Positions 1 through 8,384 of a stretch of 64,000 bases of DNA are shown piece after piece; the first letter of the stretch is position 1; every line of letters begins with the position of its first letter. The stretch comes from Maribacter sp. PR1 (GTDB lineage: Bacteria; Bacteroidota; Bacteroidia; Flavobacteriales; Flavobacteriaceae). A program made the position numbers and the translations under genes. Below the pieces are notes generated by a model. That model saw only the letters and a list, made by a program, of their open reading frames with translations. It did no database searches and was not told the DNA's origin. The stretch is from the NCBI RefSeq assembly GCF_028464145.1, contig NZ_JAQPCG010000002.1, positions 579,574 through 643,573 of the forward strand. The letters are read 5' to 3'.

Positions 1-1111
1 TAGTGTAAGTCCAACGTAGTAACATATATTTCCTATTCAAAACTTTGCCAAGAAAGTAAAGATCTTTGGTCAGGGAAGAATAGATATAATCCTTGTCCTT
101 TACCAATTCATTTATAGCCCATTCGTAGTCGGTTAAGCTCATTTTATGAAAATTCCCAAAAAATAGTAGGTTGACTTTCTTCTGCAGAACGTCCTCATGG
201 GTAAATTCCCCACTTGTAACGTTTGGTCTAGTGGCTAGAACGGCCATAATCATTGAGGCCACACTAAATAGTACAAAAATAGCGGTAGGGTATATTAAGT
301 AATCGTTAGATGGGTTGTCCAGTTTTGGTATAAGATTGGAAAGTGCCAGTGAAATAATTATGGCATTAACGGAGAGAAGTATATTGGCCTTGGTATCCGC
401 AATATCACTAAGTGTAATATGGTTTTTTAAAGTAACCCTGAAAAGTGTTTGGATTCCCCTGTCCGGACTTTCGCCTTTAAACTTTGCCTTTAAAGCTTCT
501 TTTTTTGCAAGGCCTTTTATGGATTTTTTTTCTTTAATGAGTTTTCTTAGGTTTTCATCTTTTTTTTCTTGCCAATTTTCTTTGGCATATTCCGTAAAGT
601 AACGATGTTGATTACCCAACATTTTAATATTGACTTCTACCCAATCACTATAGCTGAAATTTGCAAGGTTTAATAGTTTAAGTTCTTCCCTTAACAACTC
701 CGAAGTTTCTAAATAACTACTCTGTGCAAAATGCGAAGCATCTGCATCCCTTAAAATTTTTTCTGAAAGGGAATTGGGTACAGAGTTTTTTTCCGTTGCC
801 ATAATACAATCATTCACTTTGGCAATTAATTCTGGATCATATTCTTGGTCTTTCAAAAATTGGGTAGCAATACTACAACTGTTCTTTTCATGGTTTTTGC
901 TTTCCACCGTGTATCCCGTATCATGAAACCAAGCCGCAAGTAGTAAAACCTCCAATTCCTGTGTGGATAGGGCACATTCGTTCGATATTTCTTTAGTACT
1001 TTTAACGACACGTTGCGTGTGCCTTAAATTATGGTAAAGGTAGTTGGGACTTAGTTTCTTAGATAAAAGTTCCTCAACATAATTTTTGGATTTCTGAAGG
1101 ATATCAGACAT
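1..1111 (-). CDS. HD-domain hydrolase fused to a Pycsar-effector-like (DUF5706) membrane domain, partial at the 3' end
   Basis: The ATG is at 1111 and the frame is open for 370 codons to the window edge, so the C-terminus is missing. The N-terminal ~150 residues form an HD phosphohydrolase: H31 (NLRHTQ), the H63-D64 pair (WFHDTGY) and a later D122/D124 (RDADASH) are all present. A charged Lys/Glu-rich linker follows. Then comes the motif DIADTKANILLSVNA leading into two hydrophobic segments, which is the hallmark of the Pycsar effector transmembrane family (PF18967, former DUF5706). HD domains of this kind usually hydrolyse phosphoesters of nucleotides; the substrate is not visible. HD-DUF5706 fusions are also common as stand-alone genes in Bacteroidota, and no cyclase gene is in view, so a defence role is only a possibility. 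It is transcribed divergently from the gene at 1168. Confidence 0.8.
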   Translation of the reverse strand, partial: MSDILQKSKNYVEELLSKKLSPNYLYHNLRHTQRVVKSTKEISNECALSTQELEVLLLAAWFHDTGYTVESKNHEKNSCSIATQFLKDQEYDPELIAKVNDCIMATEKNSVPNSLSEKILRDADASHFAQSSYLETSELLREELKLLNLANFSYSDWVEVNIKMLGNQHRYFTEYAKENWQEKKDENLRKLIKEKKSIKGLAKKEALKAKFKGESPDRGIQTLFRVTLKNHITLSDIADTKANILLSVNAIIISLALSNLIPKLDNPSNDYLIYPTAIFVLFSVASMIMAVLATRPNVTSGEFTHEDVLQKKVNLLFFGNFHKMSLTDYEWAINELVKDKDYIYSSLTKDLYFLGKVLNRKYMLLRWTYT

Positions 1112-1167
1112 AGGGAAATGAATTAGGAAAATCCAAATTACAAAAAATTGAACACAGGGAATTTTAT

Positions 1168-4100
1168 ATGAAAAAAAATTGCGCTTTTCTCTTATTGGTA
1201 TTGTTAATTACGGGCTGTGCGACCTATAAATCTAAATATGCCAACATTAAGGATGCCGAGGATATCGTATTGGATAACGAGATAAAGCACACCTTTTATC
1301 TTGTTGGGGATGCGGGCCTATCTCCTCTTGGAGATATGAATCCAGTATTAAAAAACTTCAAGAAACGACTGGACAGCGCGGAGGAGAACAGCACAGCTAT
1401 TTTTTTGGGAGATAACATTTACCCAGCTGGCCTTCCCGACCCAAAGGATTCTACCGTTGCTTATTTAACCGCAAAGAATCACTTAGACGCTCAGTTAAAT
1501 ACTTTGACCAACTATAAGGGAAGAAAATTGTTTATACCGGGAAATCACGATTGGTATACTGAAGGTCTTGTTGGTTTGGAAAGAGAGGAAAATTATGTAA
1601 AAGAAGTTTTGAATGATAAAGATGCATTCCTTCCCAAAAACGGATGTCCAATTGAAGTAATCGAAGTCAGCGATGAAATTGTAATTATAGCACTCGATAC
1701 GGAATGGTATCTGACCAACTGGAACAAACGTCCCGATATTAACGATAAGTGTGAAATAAAAAGTAGGGAGAAATTTCTCCTTGAATTGGAGGATGCCATA
1801 AAAGATTACAGGGATAGAACCACCGTCATTGCGATGCATCATCCCATGACCAGTTATGGCCCCCATGGAGGGCAATATTCCTTTAAAAAACACTTTTATC
1901 CAAAAGATCAGCCAGTTCCACTCCCGGGATTGGGGACATTTATAAACGTACTTAGGCGCACATCGGGTGCATCCACGGAGGATATGAGTAATAAAAGGTA
2001 TTTAGATTTGGTCAAAAAGGTGACTACATTGGCGCAATTTTCAGAGAAGGTGATTTTTGCTTCGGGACATGAGCATACTTTGCAATATATCGTTGAAAAT
2101 AATACACCACAGATTGTAAGTGGGTCTGGGGCAAAAGAGGGAGACACCAGATTATTAAATGGGTCAAGGTTTTCCACGGGAAGAATGGGATATGCAATCT
2201 TGGAAGTCTATGGAGACGGTTCTTCAAGAGTACGTTATTATGGGGTAGGCGAACAAGGGGAAGAGGAGTTTCTTTTTACTTCTGCTGTCCTACCACCTGA
2301 AGTGCAAAAAGCGGACACGCTTTACTCAAGAACAACAATAAAGGAAGTTAAGGCCTCCGTCTATACCGAAGAGGAAATTGATAAGTCTGGATTTTTTAAA
2401 GCCATTTGGGGAGAAAGGTATCGAAAATACTACGGCAAGGAAGTGACAGCCCCGGTGGTTTATTTGGATACTATTTTTGGTGGTCTTAAGCCGGTAAAAA
2501 AGGGAGGGGGACACCAATCTAAATCGTTGAGGTTAAGACATGCTTCGGGCAAGGAGTATGTGATGAGGGCTTTGAGAAAACTTCCTGAGTTGTATCTCCA
2601 ATCCATGGCCTTTCAAAATCAGTATGTCATGGATGATTTAAAGGAGACGTACACCCAGGAACTTTTGGCGGATTTTTATACGGGTTCACATCCTTATGCA
2701 CCTTTTACGATTGGTAAGCTCTCCGATGCCGTTGGGTTGTTACATACCAATCCCACCCTATATTACATACCAAAACAGAATGCCCTTGGAAAATACAATG
2801 AGGATTTTGGGGACGAATTGTACATGATTGAGGAACATGCCGGTGATGGTCATGGAGACCTTGAAAGTTTTGGGTATGCCAATGAGTTAAAGAGCACGGA
2901 TTCCATGCTTGAGGATTTAAGGGATGATGAGAAATATGAAGTGGATACGGATGAATATATAAAGGCCAGGTTGTTCGATATGGTCATTGGAGATTGGGAC
3001 AGACATGTGGACCAGTGGAGATGGGCAGAATTTAAGGAGGATGGTAAGGTAATCTATCGGCCCGTACCTCGGGATAGGGATCAGGCTTTTTCCCAAATGG
3101 GGGATGGACTGTTAATGGGTTTGGCAACTAGGATTATTCCAGGTTTACGATTAATGGAAGGATTCAATGAAGAAATACGCAGTGTTAAAGGATTTAATTC
3201 TTCACCAAAGACTTATGTACTAGACTTGGCATTATTGTCCGAAAGTACGCTGGATGATTGGTTAAAGCAAGCTAGATATATCAAGGAAAACCTTGGAGAT
3301 AAGGATATCGACGAAGCTTTTGCCATGTTTCCAAAAGCCGTACAGGATTCGAAAACTGAGGAGATGAAAAGAATTCTTCTGTCAAGAATAGATAATGTGG
3401 AAGATACCGCGATTAAATATTTCAGGGTACTTAACAAATTTGCTACGGTTGTTGGAACGGATAAAGATGATTGGTTTGAAATTAATAGGTTCGATGAAAA
3501 TCGAACCGAGGTAAAGGCATACCGAATCATAGATGGAGAGAAAAAGAAACAATTTTTCAATAAAGTTTTCTATGCTTCCAGTACCAATGAAATTTGGATT
3601 TACGGATTGGATGATGATGATATTTTTGAATTGGAAAACCCAGAGGATTATGGTGGAATAAAGGTTCGTATCATTGGGGGGCAAAACAATGATATTTACA
3701 GAATAAAAAATGGCAAGGGAGTCTCTGTTTATGACTATAAAAGTAAAGATAATACCTTGGAAGAAACTTCAAGAACCAAGGTCAGGTTAACGGACGATTA
3801 TCCCGTGAATACCTATAACCCTTTGAATATTCGGAGTAGCAATAACCAGGTCATACCCACAGTAGGGTTTAATCCTGATGATGGTATTAAAATTGGTTTT
3901 TTAGATACCTATACATACAATGGCTTCAGACAAAATCCTTTTACCCAACAACATACTTTAAAAGCGTCTTATTATTTCGCTACAAGTGGGGTAGAACTTC
4001 AATATAATGGTGAGTTTGCCAATATTTTCGAGGATTGGAACCTTGAATTAAAGACAAGGTTCACAACGCCTAATTTTGCCATTAACTTTTTCGGGTTTGG

Positions 4101-4878
4101 GAACAATAGTGAAAATTTGGATGATGATTTGGGATTGGATTATAATAGGGTAAGAATTCAAAATTTTGAATTTTCTCCGTCTTTGGTTTGGAGAAGTCCT
4201 TTGGAAGCAAAGTTTAGACTTGGAGTTTCTTACGAAATTATTGAGGTAGAAGAAACTGCTGATAGATTCATTAATACATTTTATCAAGGAAATGGGGAAG
4301 AGACAGGGAATAGCTTCGTAGGTGTTCATGGAGAATACACCTATGAGAATCATGATAATCAAAGTTTTCCCACTATGGGCATGGCAACTTCGGTAAAGGT
4401 TGGTTTTAAAGATAATATAAATATAGAAGGAAAGAATTTCGGTTATTTTATTCCCAGTATTTCGTTTGATTATAAATTGATTCCAAGCGGGCGTTTGGTC
4501 TTGGCAACAAAATGGAAAGGTCATCTTAATATGGGGAACGGTTATGAGTTTTACCAGGCGGCCAGTATTGGTGGTACGAATGGTTTGCGAGGTTTCAGAA
4601 ATCAAAGGTTCACCGGTAAGGCTGCGTATTTTCAGAACACGGATATAAGATTTAGTCTAAGAAAAATAAGAACTCAAATAGTACCTACTGCTATAGGGTT
4701 CTTTGGAGGATTCGATTATGGCAGGGTTTGGTCTCCCGGTATTTCCTCTAACCAATGGCATACTTCGTACGGCGGAGGTTTTTTTCTTAACGGAGCAGAT
4801 ATTTTAAGTGTAAGCCTTGCCCTATTTAATAGTGCAGATGGGGCTCGTTTTACTTTTGGTTTGGGTTTTGGGTTTTAA
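1168..4878 (+). CDS. Exported metallophosphoesterase / kinase-like / Omp85-type barrel fusion lipoprotein (1236 aa)
   Basis: A lipoprotein signal (LITGC, Cys17) is followed by a calcineurin-like phosphoesterase domain at about 40-330, with all metal motifs: D48 (GDAG), D82/N83 (GDN), N126-H127 (GNHD), H224-H225 and H301/H303 (GHEH). Residues about 430-720 form a second module with a Gly-rich stretch (GGGHQ, 446-450), a Lys/Arg strand ending RALRK (471), LGKYNE, and a catalytic-loop-like GDWDRH (608-613) followed by DRDQAF (D636/D638). I read this as an atypical kinase-like fold of the HipA/Fam20/PI3K type; that is inference. The last ~340 residues are a beta-barrel with the Omp85 loop-6-like LRGF (1140-1143) and a terminal Phe. 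It is probably anchored in the outer membrane. Substrate unknown. The middle module recurs alone at 37934-39205. Confidence 0.8.
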   Translation: MKKNCAFLLLVLLITGCATYKSKYANIKDAEDIVLDNEIKHTFYLVGDAGLSPLGDMNPVLKNFKKRLDSAEENSTAIFLGDNIYPAGLPDPKDSTVAYLTAKNHLDAQLNTLTNYKGRKLFIPGNHDWYTEGLVGLEREENYVKEVLNDKDAFLPKNGCPIEVIEVSDEIVIIALDTEWYLTNWNKRPDINDKCEIKSREKFLLELEDAIKDYRDRTTVIAMHHPMTSYGPHGGQYSFKKHFYPKDQPVPLPGLGTFINVLRRTSGASTEDMSNKRYLDLVKKVTTLAQFSEKVIFASGHEHTLQYIVENNTPQIVSGSGAKEGDTRLLNGSRFSTGRMGYAILEVYGDGSSRVRYYGVGEQGEEEFLFTSAVLPPEVQKADTLYSRTTIKEVKASVYTEEEIDKSGFFKAIWGERYRKYYGKEVTAPVVYLDTIFGGLKPVKKGGGHQSKSLRLRHASGKEYVMRALRKLPELYLQSMAFQNQYVMDDLKETYTQELLADFYTGSHPYAPFTIGKLSDAVGLLHTNPTLYYIPKQNALGKYNEDFGDELYMIEEHAGDGHGDLESFGYANELKSTDSMLEDLRDDEKYEVDTDEYIKARLFDMVIGDWDRHVDQWRWAEFKEDGKVIYRPVPRDRDQAFSQMGDGLLMGLATRIIPGLRLMEGFNEEIRSVKGFNSSPKTYVLDLALLSESTLDDWLKQARYIKENLGDKDIDEAFAMFPKAVQDSKTEEMKRILLSRIDNVEDTAIKYFRVLNKFATVVGTDKDDWFEINRFDENRTEVKAYRIIDGEKKKQFFNKVFYASSTNEIWIYGLDDDDIFELENPEDYGGIKVRIIGGQNNDIYRIKNGKGVSVYDYKSKDNTLEETSRTKVRLTDDYPVNTYNPLNIRSSNNQVIPTVGFNPDDGIKIGFLDTYTYNGFRQNPFTQQHTLKASYYFATSGVELQYNGEFANIFEDWNLELKTRFTTPNFAINFFGFGNNSENLDDDLGLDYNRVRIQNFEFSPSLVWRSPLEAKFRLGVSYEIIEVEETADRFINTFYQGNGEETGNSFVGVHGEYTYENHDNQSFPTMGMATSVKVGFKDNINIEGKNFGYFIPSISFDYKLIPSGRLVLATKWKGHLNMGNGYEFYQAASIGGTNGLRGFRNQRFTGKAAYFQNTDIRFSLRKIRTQIVPTAIGFFGGFDYGRVWSPGISSNQWHTSYGGGFFLNGADILSVSLALFNSADGARFTFGLGFGF

Positions 4879-5741
4879 TTAACCTGTACTTTACTTAAGT
4901 CTAATGTATAAAGATTATTTCCAGTCCCATGGGAACGTTCGTCGGATAGCAATATGATATCTTCATTAACGAAGCAAATGGATTCCAGTTGCGTTCTTAT
5001 TCCTAAATCTATTTCTTCTATTTTACCATTTGAAAAATTATCCCATGAAAAATCTGTAAAGATGAAGAGTTTGCCGTAACTGAGGGCAACTACCTTTTCT
5101 CCGCTTGGAGATATATCGATACCCGTAATTTGACATGTTTCCCATTCATCACATAAATTCACTTTTGCTACCAAGGTAGCTTCATATTCACCCTTAGTGT
5201 CGGGTACGCTATAAATATGGGCGACACCGGTAAATGGGTTAGATCTATTTTTAGTTACGATAAATAGCTTGTCCCCATAATGGAAAAGTGCCTCTGCGTC
5301 AAAAAAACGTTCGGACTTTTTGGGTGGAAACTCTTTTTGATCTGGATAGTTAAGTTCTATTTTTTCTGCATCGATTTTATCCCCAGGTTCTATTTCTGGA
5401 TTTGGAACTTTGTATATCGTTAGATTATCTCGACTGTTATCATTGTTTCCAATGTCGGCAATATATAAGTTTCCTAATTTGTCCTTGGTTAAATCTTCCC
5501 AATCGTCGTTGTCTCCATTCTTTACTTTCAAAGACTTAACAATATCTCCATTAAAGTCAACCTTATAGAGTATGTCTTTATTTCCACCGTCCTCAATCAC
5601 CCAAATTGTAGAATCCTTTAGGCTTACCATACCCGAGTTTTCCTTAAGGCTTCCCGGTAAGTCGGTGACCACGGTCAACTGTCCGTAGTTGCTGCAAGAA
5701 ACAGTTGTTAAGAAAGTCAATATTAATAAAGTTCTAATCAT
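4875..5741 (-). CDS. Lipoprotein with a beta-propeller-like fold, function unknown
   Basis: The protein has 288 residues and a short lipoprotein signal ending TTVSC (Cys16). The body has repeated strand-rich blocks (DSTIWVIEDGGNKD, GNLYIADIGNND, GDKLFIVTKNRS, GEKVVALSYGKLFIFTD, EDIILLSDE), as in NHL/YWTD-like propellers or SdiA-regulated-type lipoproteins. No catalytic motif is recognisable. It is likely exported and periplasmic or surface-exposed. Its stop overlaps the stop of the convergent fusion gene by 4 bp. I do not assign a function; propeller fold is inferred from the repeat pattern only. Confidence 0.7.
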   Translation of the reverse strand: MIRTLLILTFLTTVSCSNYGQLTVVTDLPGSLKENSGMVSLKDSTIWVIEDGGNKDILYKVDFNGDIVKSLKVKNGDNDDWEDLTKDKLGNLYIADIGNNDNSRDNLTIYKVPNPEIEPGDKIDAEKIELNYPDQKEFPPKKSERFFDAEALFHYGDKLFIVTKNRSNPFTGVAHIYSVPDTKGEYEATLVAKVNLCDEWETCQITGIDISPSGEKVVALSYGKLFIFTDFSWDNFSNGKIEEIDLGIRTQLESICFVNEDIILLSDERSHGTGNNLYTLDLSKVQVN

Positions 5742-5876
5742 GTCTTAAGAATCTCGAATAAGAATTGATGAATTTGGCTCGAACCAATACCCATAAGTTG
5801 TGAGAACCACCAGGTAATTTACCCGGAATGCTAAAACTTAACTAGATAGTAGATGAAATTACGAATCTAAATAAAA

Positions 5877-7241
5877 CTAGTCCTGGTTTGCGGCAACGGT
5901 ATTGTCGTTTTGCATTTTGATTTTATCAATGAGCAATGCTCCTAACTCCCTACCTTGGCCAACACCTATTTCTACGGCTGCGCGATAGTGGATACCTCCA
6001 TACATTCTACTGATAGCCGCTTCATCTGCCGCTTCGTTAAAAGAGTTGAACTTTCTCATGGGTAAACCATAAGGCATTTCGGTATCGTCCTCAAAACTAA
6101 ATCCATCGCCGAAAATATCTGTTAGAGCAGTTGCCGCTGCACCGGATACAACACTATGCCCACTAGTATATTCGGGGAAAGGAGGAGTTTGTAAAATAGG
6201 CACCCAGTTTTCGTCGATATGCTGATTAATTAATGTCTCAGGTCGAATAAGATTGCTTCTGTATTTTTCATCCCAACAGCTGATAAAAGCATCGGCAATG
6301 GCCATTGATGTTTTGGTATAGGCAAAAACAGTTTTTTCGAAATCACTTTCCGTATCCTTACAGGCTATTTTTGTAATACCGATCCAATGTGCACCAGGCG
6401 TAATTTTTTTTGTGGCGAACATTAAGTGTCCACGGGTAACGGAGACATACGGATTACAATCCCAAAACTTGGCAATGGCAACTTCTTCAGATGAGTCACC
6501 AACAGCCGTAATCCTATTACTGGTATCATAAACTTCTTTCAATTCTTTATAAAATTTCGAATTTTCATCCATAGAAAATGGTGGAGGGGGCACGGGCTTA
6601 AATTGTGCGGCCGAATCCAGAAAAAATGGCCTGATTTTATTCCAGTGTGGTTCAATACCATCCATATATGCAGGAGGTGTTGGTTGCCATCTGGCCGGGT
6701 CATCCGTATTGACCGTAAACTTGGGCATAGTGCGCGTTTGGCTATAATTGTCCTTACCCATCCACTTTTTTATATGCTCAGCTACTTTTTCACCATATGC
6801 TTTTGAGGCATCAAATTCAACTTTGTTGGTCGTCTCCCACTTATTGAATAGGCTGTCTTGTAAAACATTAAATTTATCCTCGGAGAAAATCAGCTGTTTG
6901 CTAATGTTCATATGGGCAATCATAGCTGCCAAGTGAGCGTTCACATTGGGAACAGAATCAAGTTTTGGTATTGGTGTAAGCTCGTTTACTTGCCCTGCCA
7001 AGGAATTGTATTCTGGGTTAACCTGAGCTATAATCTCATATGCCGCGATATTTGGGTAAGCAAAAATTCTACTTGCTACGGGCGGAGAAAAGATATCATG
7101 TATCATAATCTCTACAACTTTATCTATAGAGGTATGTAAATCTTCCGCGGTTATATTGATAGGTTCATTGCTTTGCGGCTTTTCTTGGGTACAAGAAAAT
7201 GAAATCAATAAAAGAAGTAGTGCCGAAACTTTCCTGAACAT
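5877..7241 (-). CDS. Vanadium-dependent haloperoxidase / PAP2-type phosphatase lipoprotein
   Basis: A 454-residue protein with a lipoprotein signal (LISFSC, Cys17). All three motifs of the vanadium haloperoxidase / PAP2 superfamily are present in order: K326-x6-RP (333-334), S360-G361-H362, and S411-R412-x5-H418. These residues bind vanadate or phosphate. The length and the N-terminal helical region fit the bacterial vanadium-dependent haloperoxidase group more than small membrane PAP2 phosphatases. Whether it halogenates or is a phosphatase cannot be read from sequence. It is probably periplasmic or outer-membrane anchored. The 135-bp gap after it and the 167-bp gap before it suggest a single-gene transcript. 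Confidence 0.88.
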   Translation of the reverse strand: MFRKVSALLLLLISFSCTQEKPQSNEPINITAEDLHTSIDKVVEIMIHDIFSPPVASRIFAYPNIAAYEIIAQVNPEYNSLAGQVNELTPIPKLDSVPNVNAHLAAMIAHMNISKQLIFSEDKFNVLQDSLFNKWETTNKVEFDASKAYGEKVAEHIKKWMGKDNYSQTRTMPKFTVNTDDPARWQPTPPAYMDGIEPHWNKIRPFFLDSAAQFKPVPPPPFSMDENSKFYKELKEVYDTSNRITAVGDSSEEVAIAKFWDCNPYVSVTRGHLMFATKKITPGAHWIGITKIACKDTESDFEKTVFAYTKTSMAIADAFISCWDEKYRSNLIRPETLINQHIDENWVPILQTPPFPEYTSGHSVVSGAAATALTDIFGDGFSFEDDTEMPYGLPMRKFNSFNEAADEAAISRMYGGIHYRAAVEIGVGQGRELGALLIDKIKMQNDNTVAANQD

Positions 7242-7408
7242 AACTTGTCTATTTTTGTTTTTACAATATAATTATTGTTAAATGGTAGGCAAAATTACAC
7301 TATTTTGTCTGCTATTCAATTCTTTAGGCTTAAAAATGGACGCTACAGGACGACATTAAACTTTCATTAATCTTTTTTAAGAATTTCTTAGTGCCAAATG
7401 TTTTAAAG

Positions 7409-8320
7409 TCAGTCAATACTTGGCGAAGAATCGATTGGTAAATAAACTTCAGTCACCCATTTTCTGGTGTCGCCCCCCATTTGAGGGTTATTGTGAAATA
7501 CCTCCAAAGGAGTTTCTGTCACTTTAATATTATTTTTTTTAGCGTGATTTATTAAAGCATACCAAGCTCTATCCGATGAAATATAATTTCCATTAAAGAT
7601 GGCCTTGATTCCTTTTTTAGATTCTAAATTTTTGAATTTTATTTCACCCAAGTCGGGTAAAGTATCCATTTTTTTTACTGGAAAACCAAAATTATAGGTA
7701 AGGCTGTCGTTTTTCTTGTCCCAACTAACCACCTCGACCATTGGGAGACCATCGAATTCAATTTTATTCTTGAGGAGAACATCACTAATAAAATTTGTGT
7801 TATTCATCATACCTTGTGCCTTATGAACCTGTTCTTTGGTAATGGTGACATACGCTAACAGTTTAGCTGGCATCTCTTCTTCCCCTATTATCGTTACTTT
7901 AAAATTATCTACATGGTCTTTTAATACGGTCATAAAATCGTACACGGTTTTCTCAGACCGTTTTACAAAATCAGTTTTGCTAAAAGGTACTTTTAGCTTA
8001 TTCACAATACTGTGCATCAAATTATCATCCTTTACACCGACAGAAACCTTTGAAAGGGAATCGTTAATTGGGATTATAGTCCAGTTATATTGATGCACGG
8101 AATCTGAAAAAGTAAATGTTTGTAAAATATTAAGAGGGTCCTCTTGTTTTGGACTCGTAGAATTTTTAATTCCCTTACCCCAAAGTTTTAGCGATTGATT
8201 AATGGTACCTGGCAATGACTTTGACGAGAAATTAATGGTATAGTCTGATGGTTTAAAAAACAAATACCATACAATTAAAATGGAAATAATAATCACTAAG
8301 ATTTTAATACCTTTTTTCAT
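7409..8320 (-). CDS. Membrane-anchored SRPBCC plus GyrI-like effector-binding domain protein
   Basis: I take the ATG at 8320 (MKKGIK); a TTG two codons upstream is less likely. An N-terminal membrane anchor (about residues 5-23) precedes a SRPBCC/polyketide-cyclase-like part (about 25-150) and a C-terminal GyrI-like/AraC effector-binding domain ending TEVYLPI, the typical last strand of that family. No DNA-binding domain is present, so this is a ligand-binding protein tethered to the membrane, probably facing the periplasm. Proteins of this two-domain form are frequent in Flavobacteriaceae, with no firmly known role. It starts 65 bp after the end of the FG-GAP gene cluster on the same strand and may be read through from it. 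Confidence 0.7.
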   Translation of the reverse strand: MKKGIKILVIIISILIVWYLFFKPSDYTINFSSKSLPGTINQSLKLWGKGIKNSTSPKQEDPLNILQTFTFSDSVHQYNWTIIPINDSLSKVSVGVKDDNLMHSIVNKLKVPFSKTDFVKRSEKTVYDFMTVLKDHVDNFKVTIIGEEEMPAKLLAYVTITKEQVHKAQGMMNNTNFISDVLLKNKIEFDGLPMVEVVSWDKKNDSLTYNFGFPVKKMDTLPDLGEIKFKNLESKKGIKAIFNGNYISSDRAWYALINHAKKNNIKVTETPLEVFHNNPQMGGDTRKWVTEVYLPIDSSPSID

Positions 8321-8384
8321 TATCAATATTAGATTTTTTGAAAATTTGTCAATGGGTTTTAATTGAAAATTAGGATACCGATTT

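Noticed and set aside
315..602. 95-codon plus-strand frame, hydrophobic
   Set aside because: It is the antisense shadow of the HD/DUF5706 gene, which is open through the whole region on the minus strand.
4048..4605. 185-codon minus-strand frame
   Set aside because: It is antisense to the barrel part of the fusion gene, with no recognisable motif.
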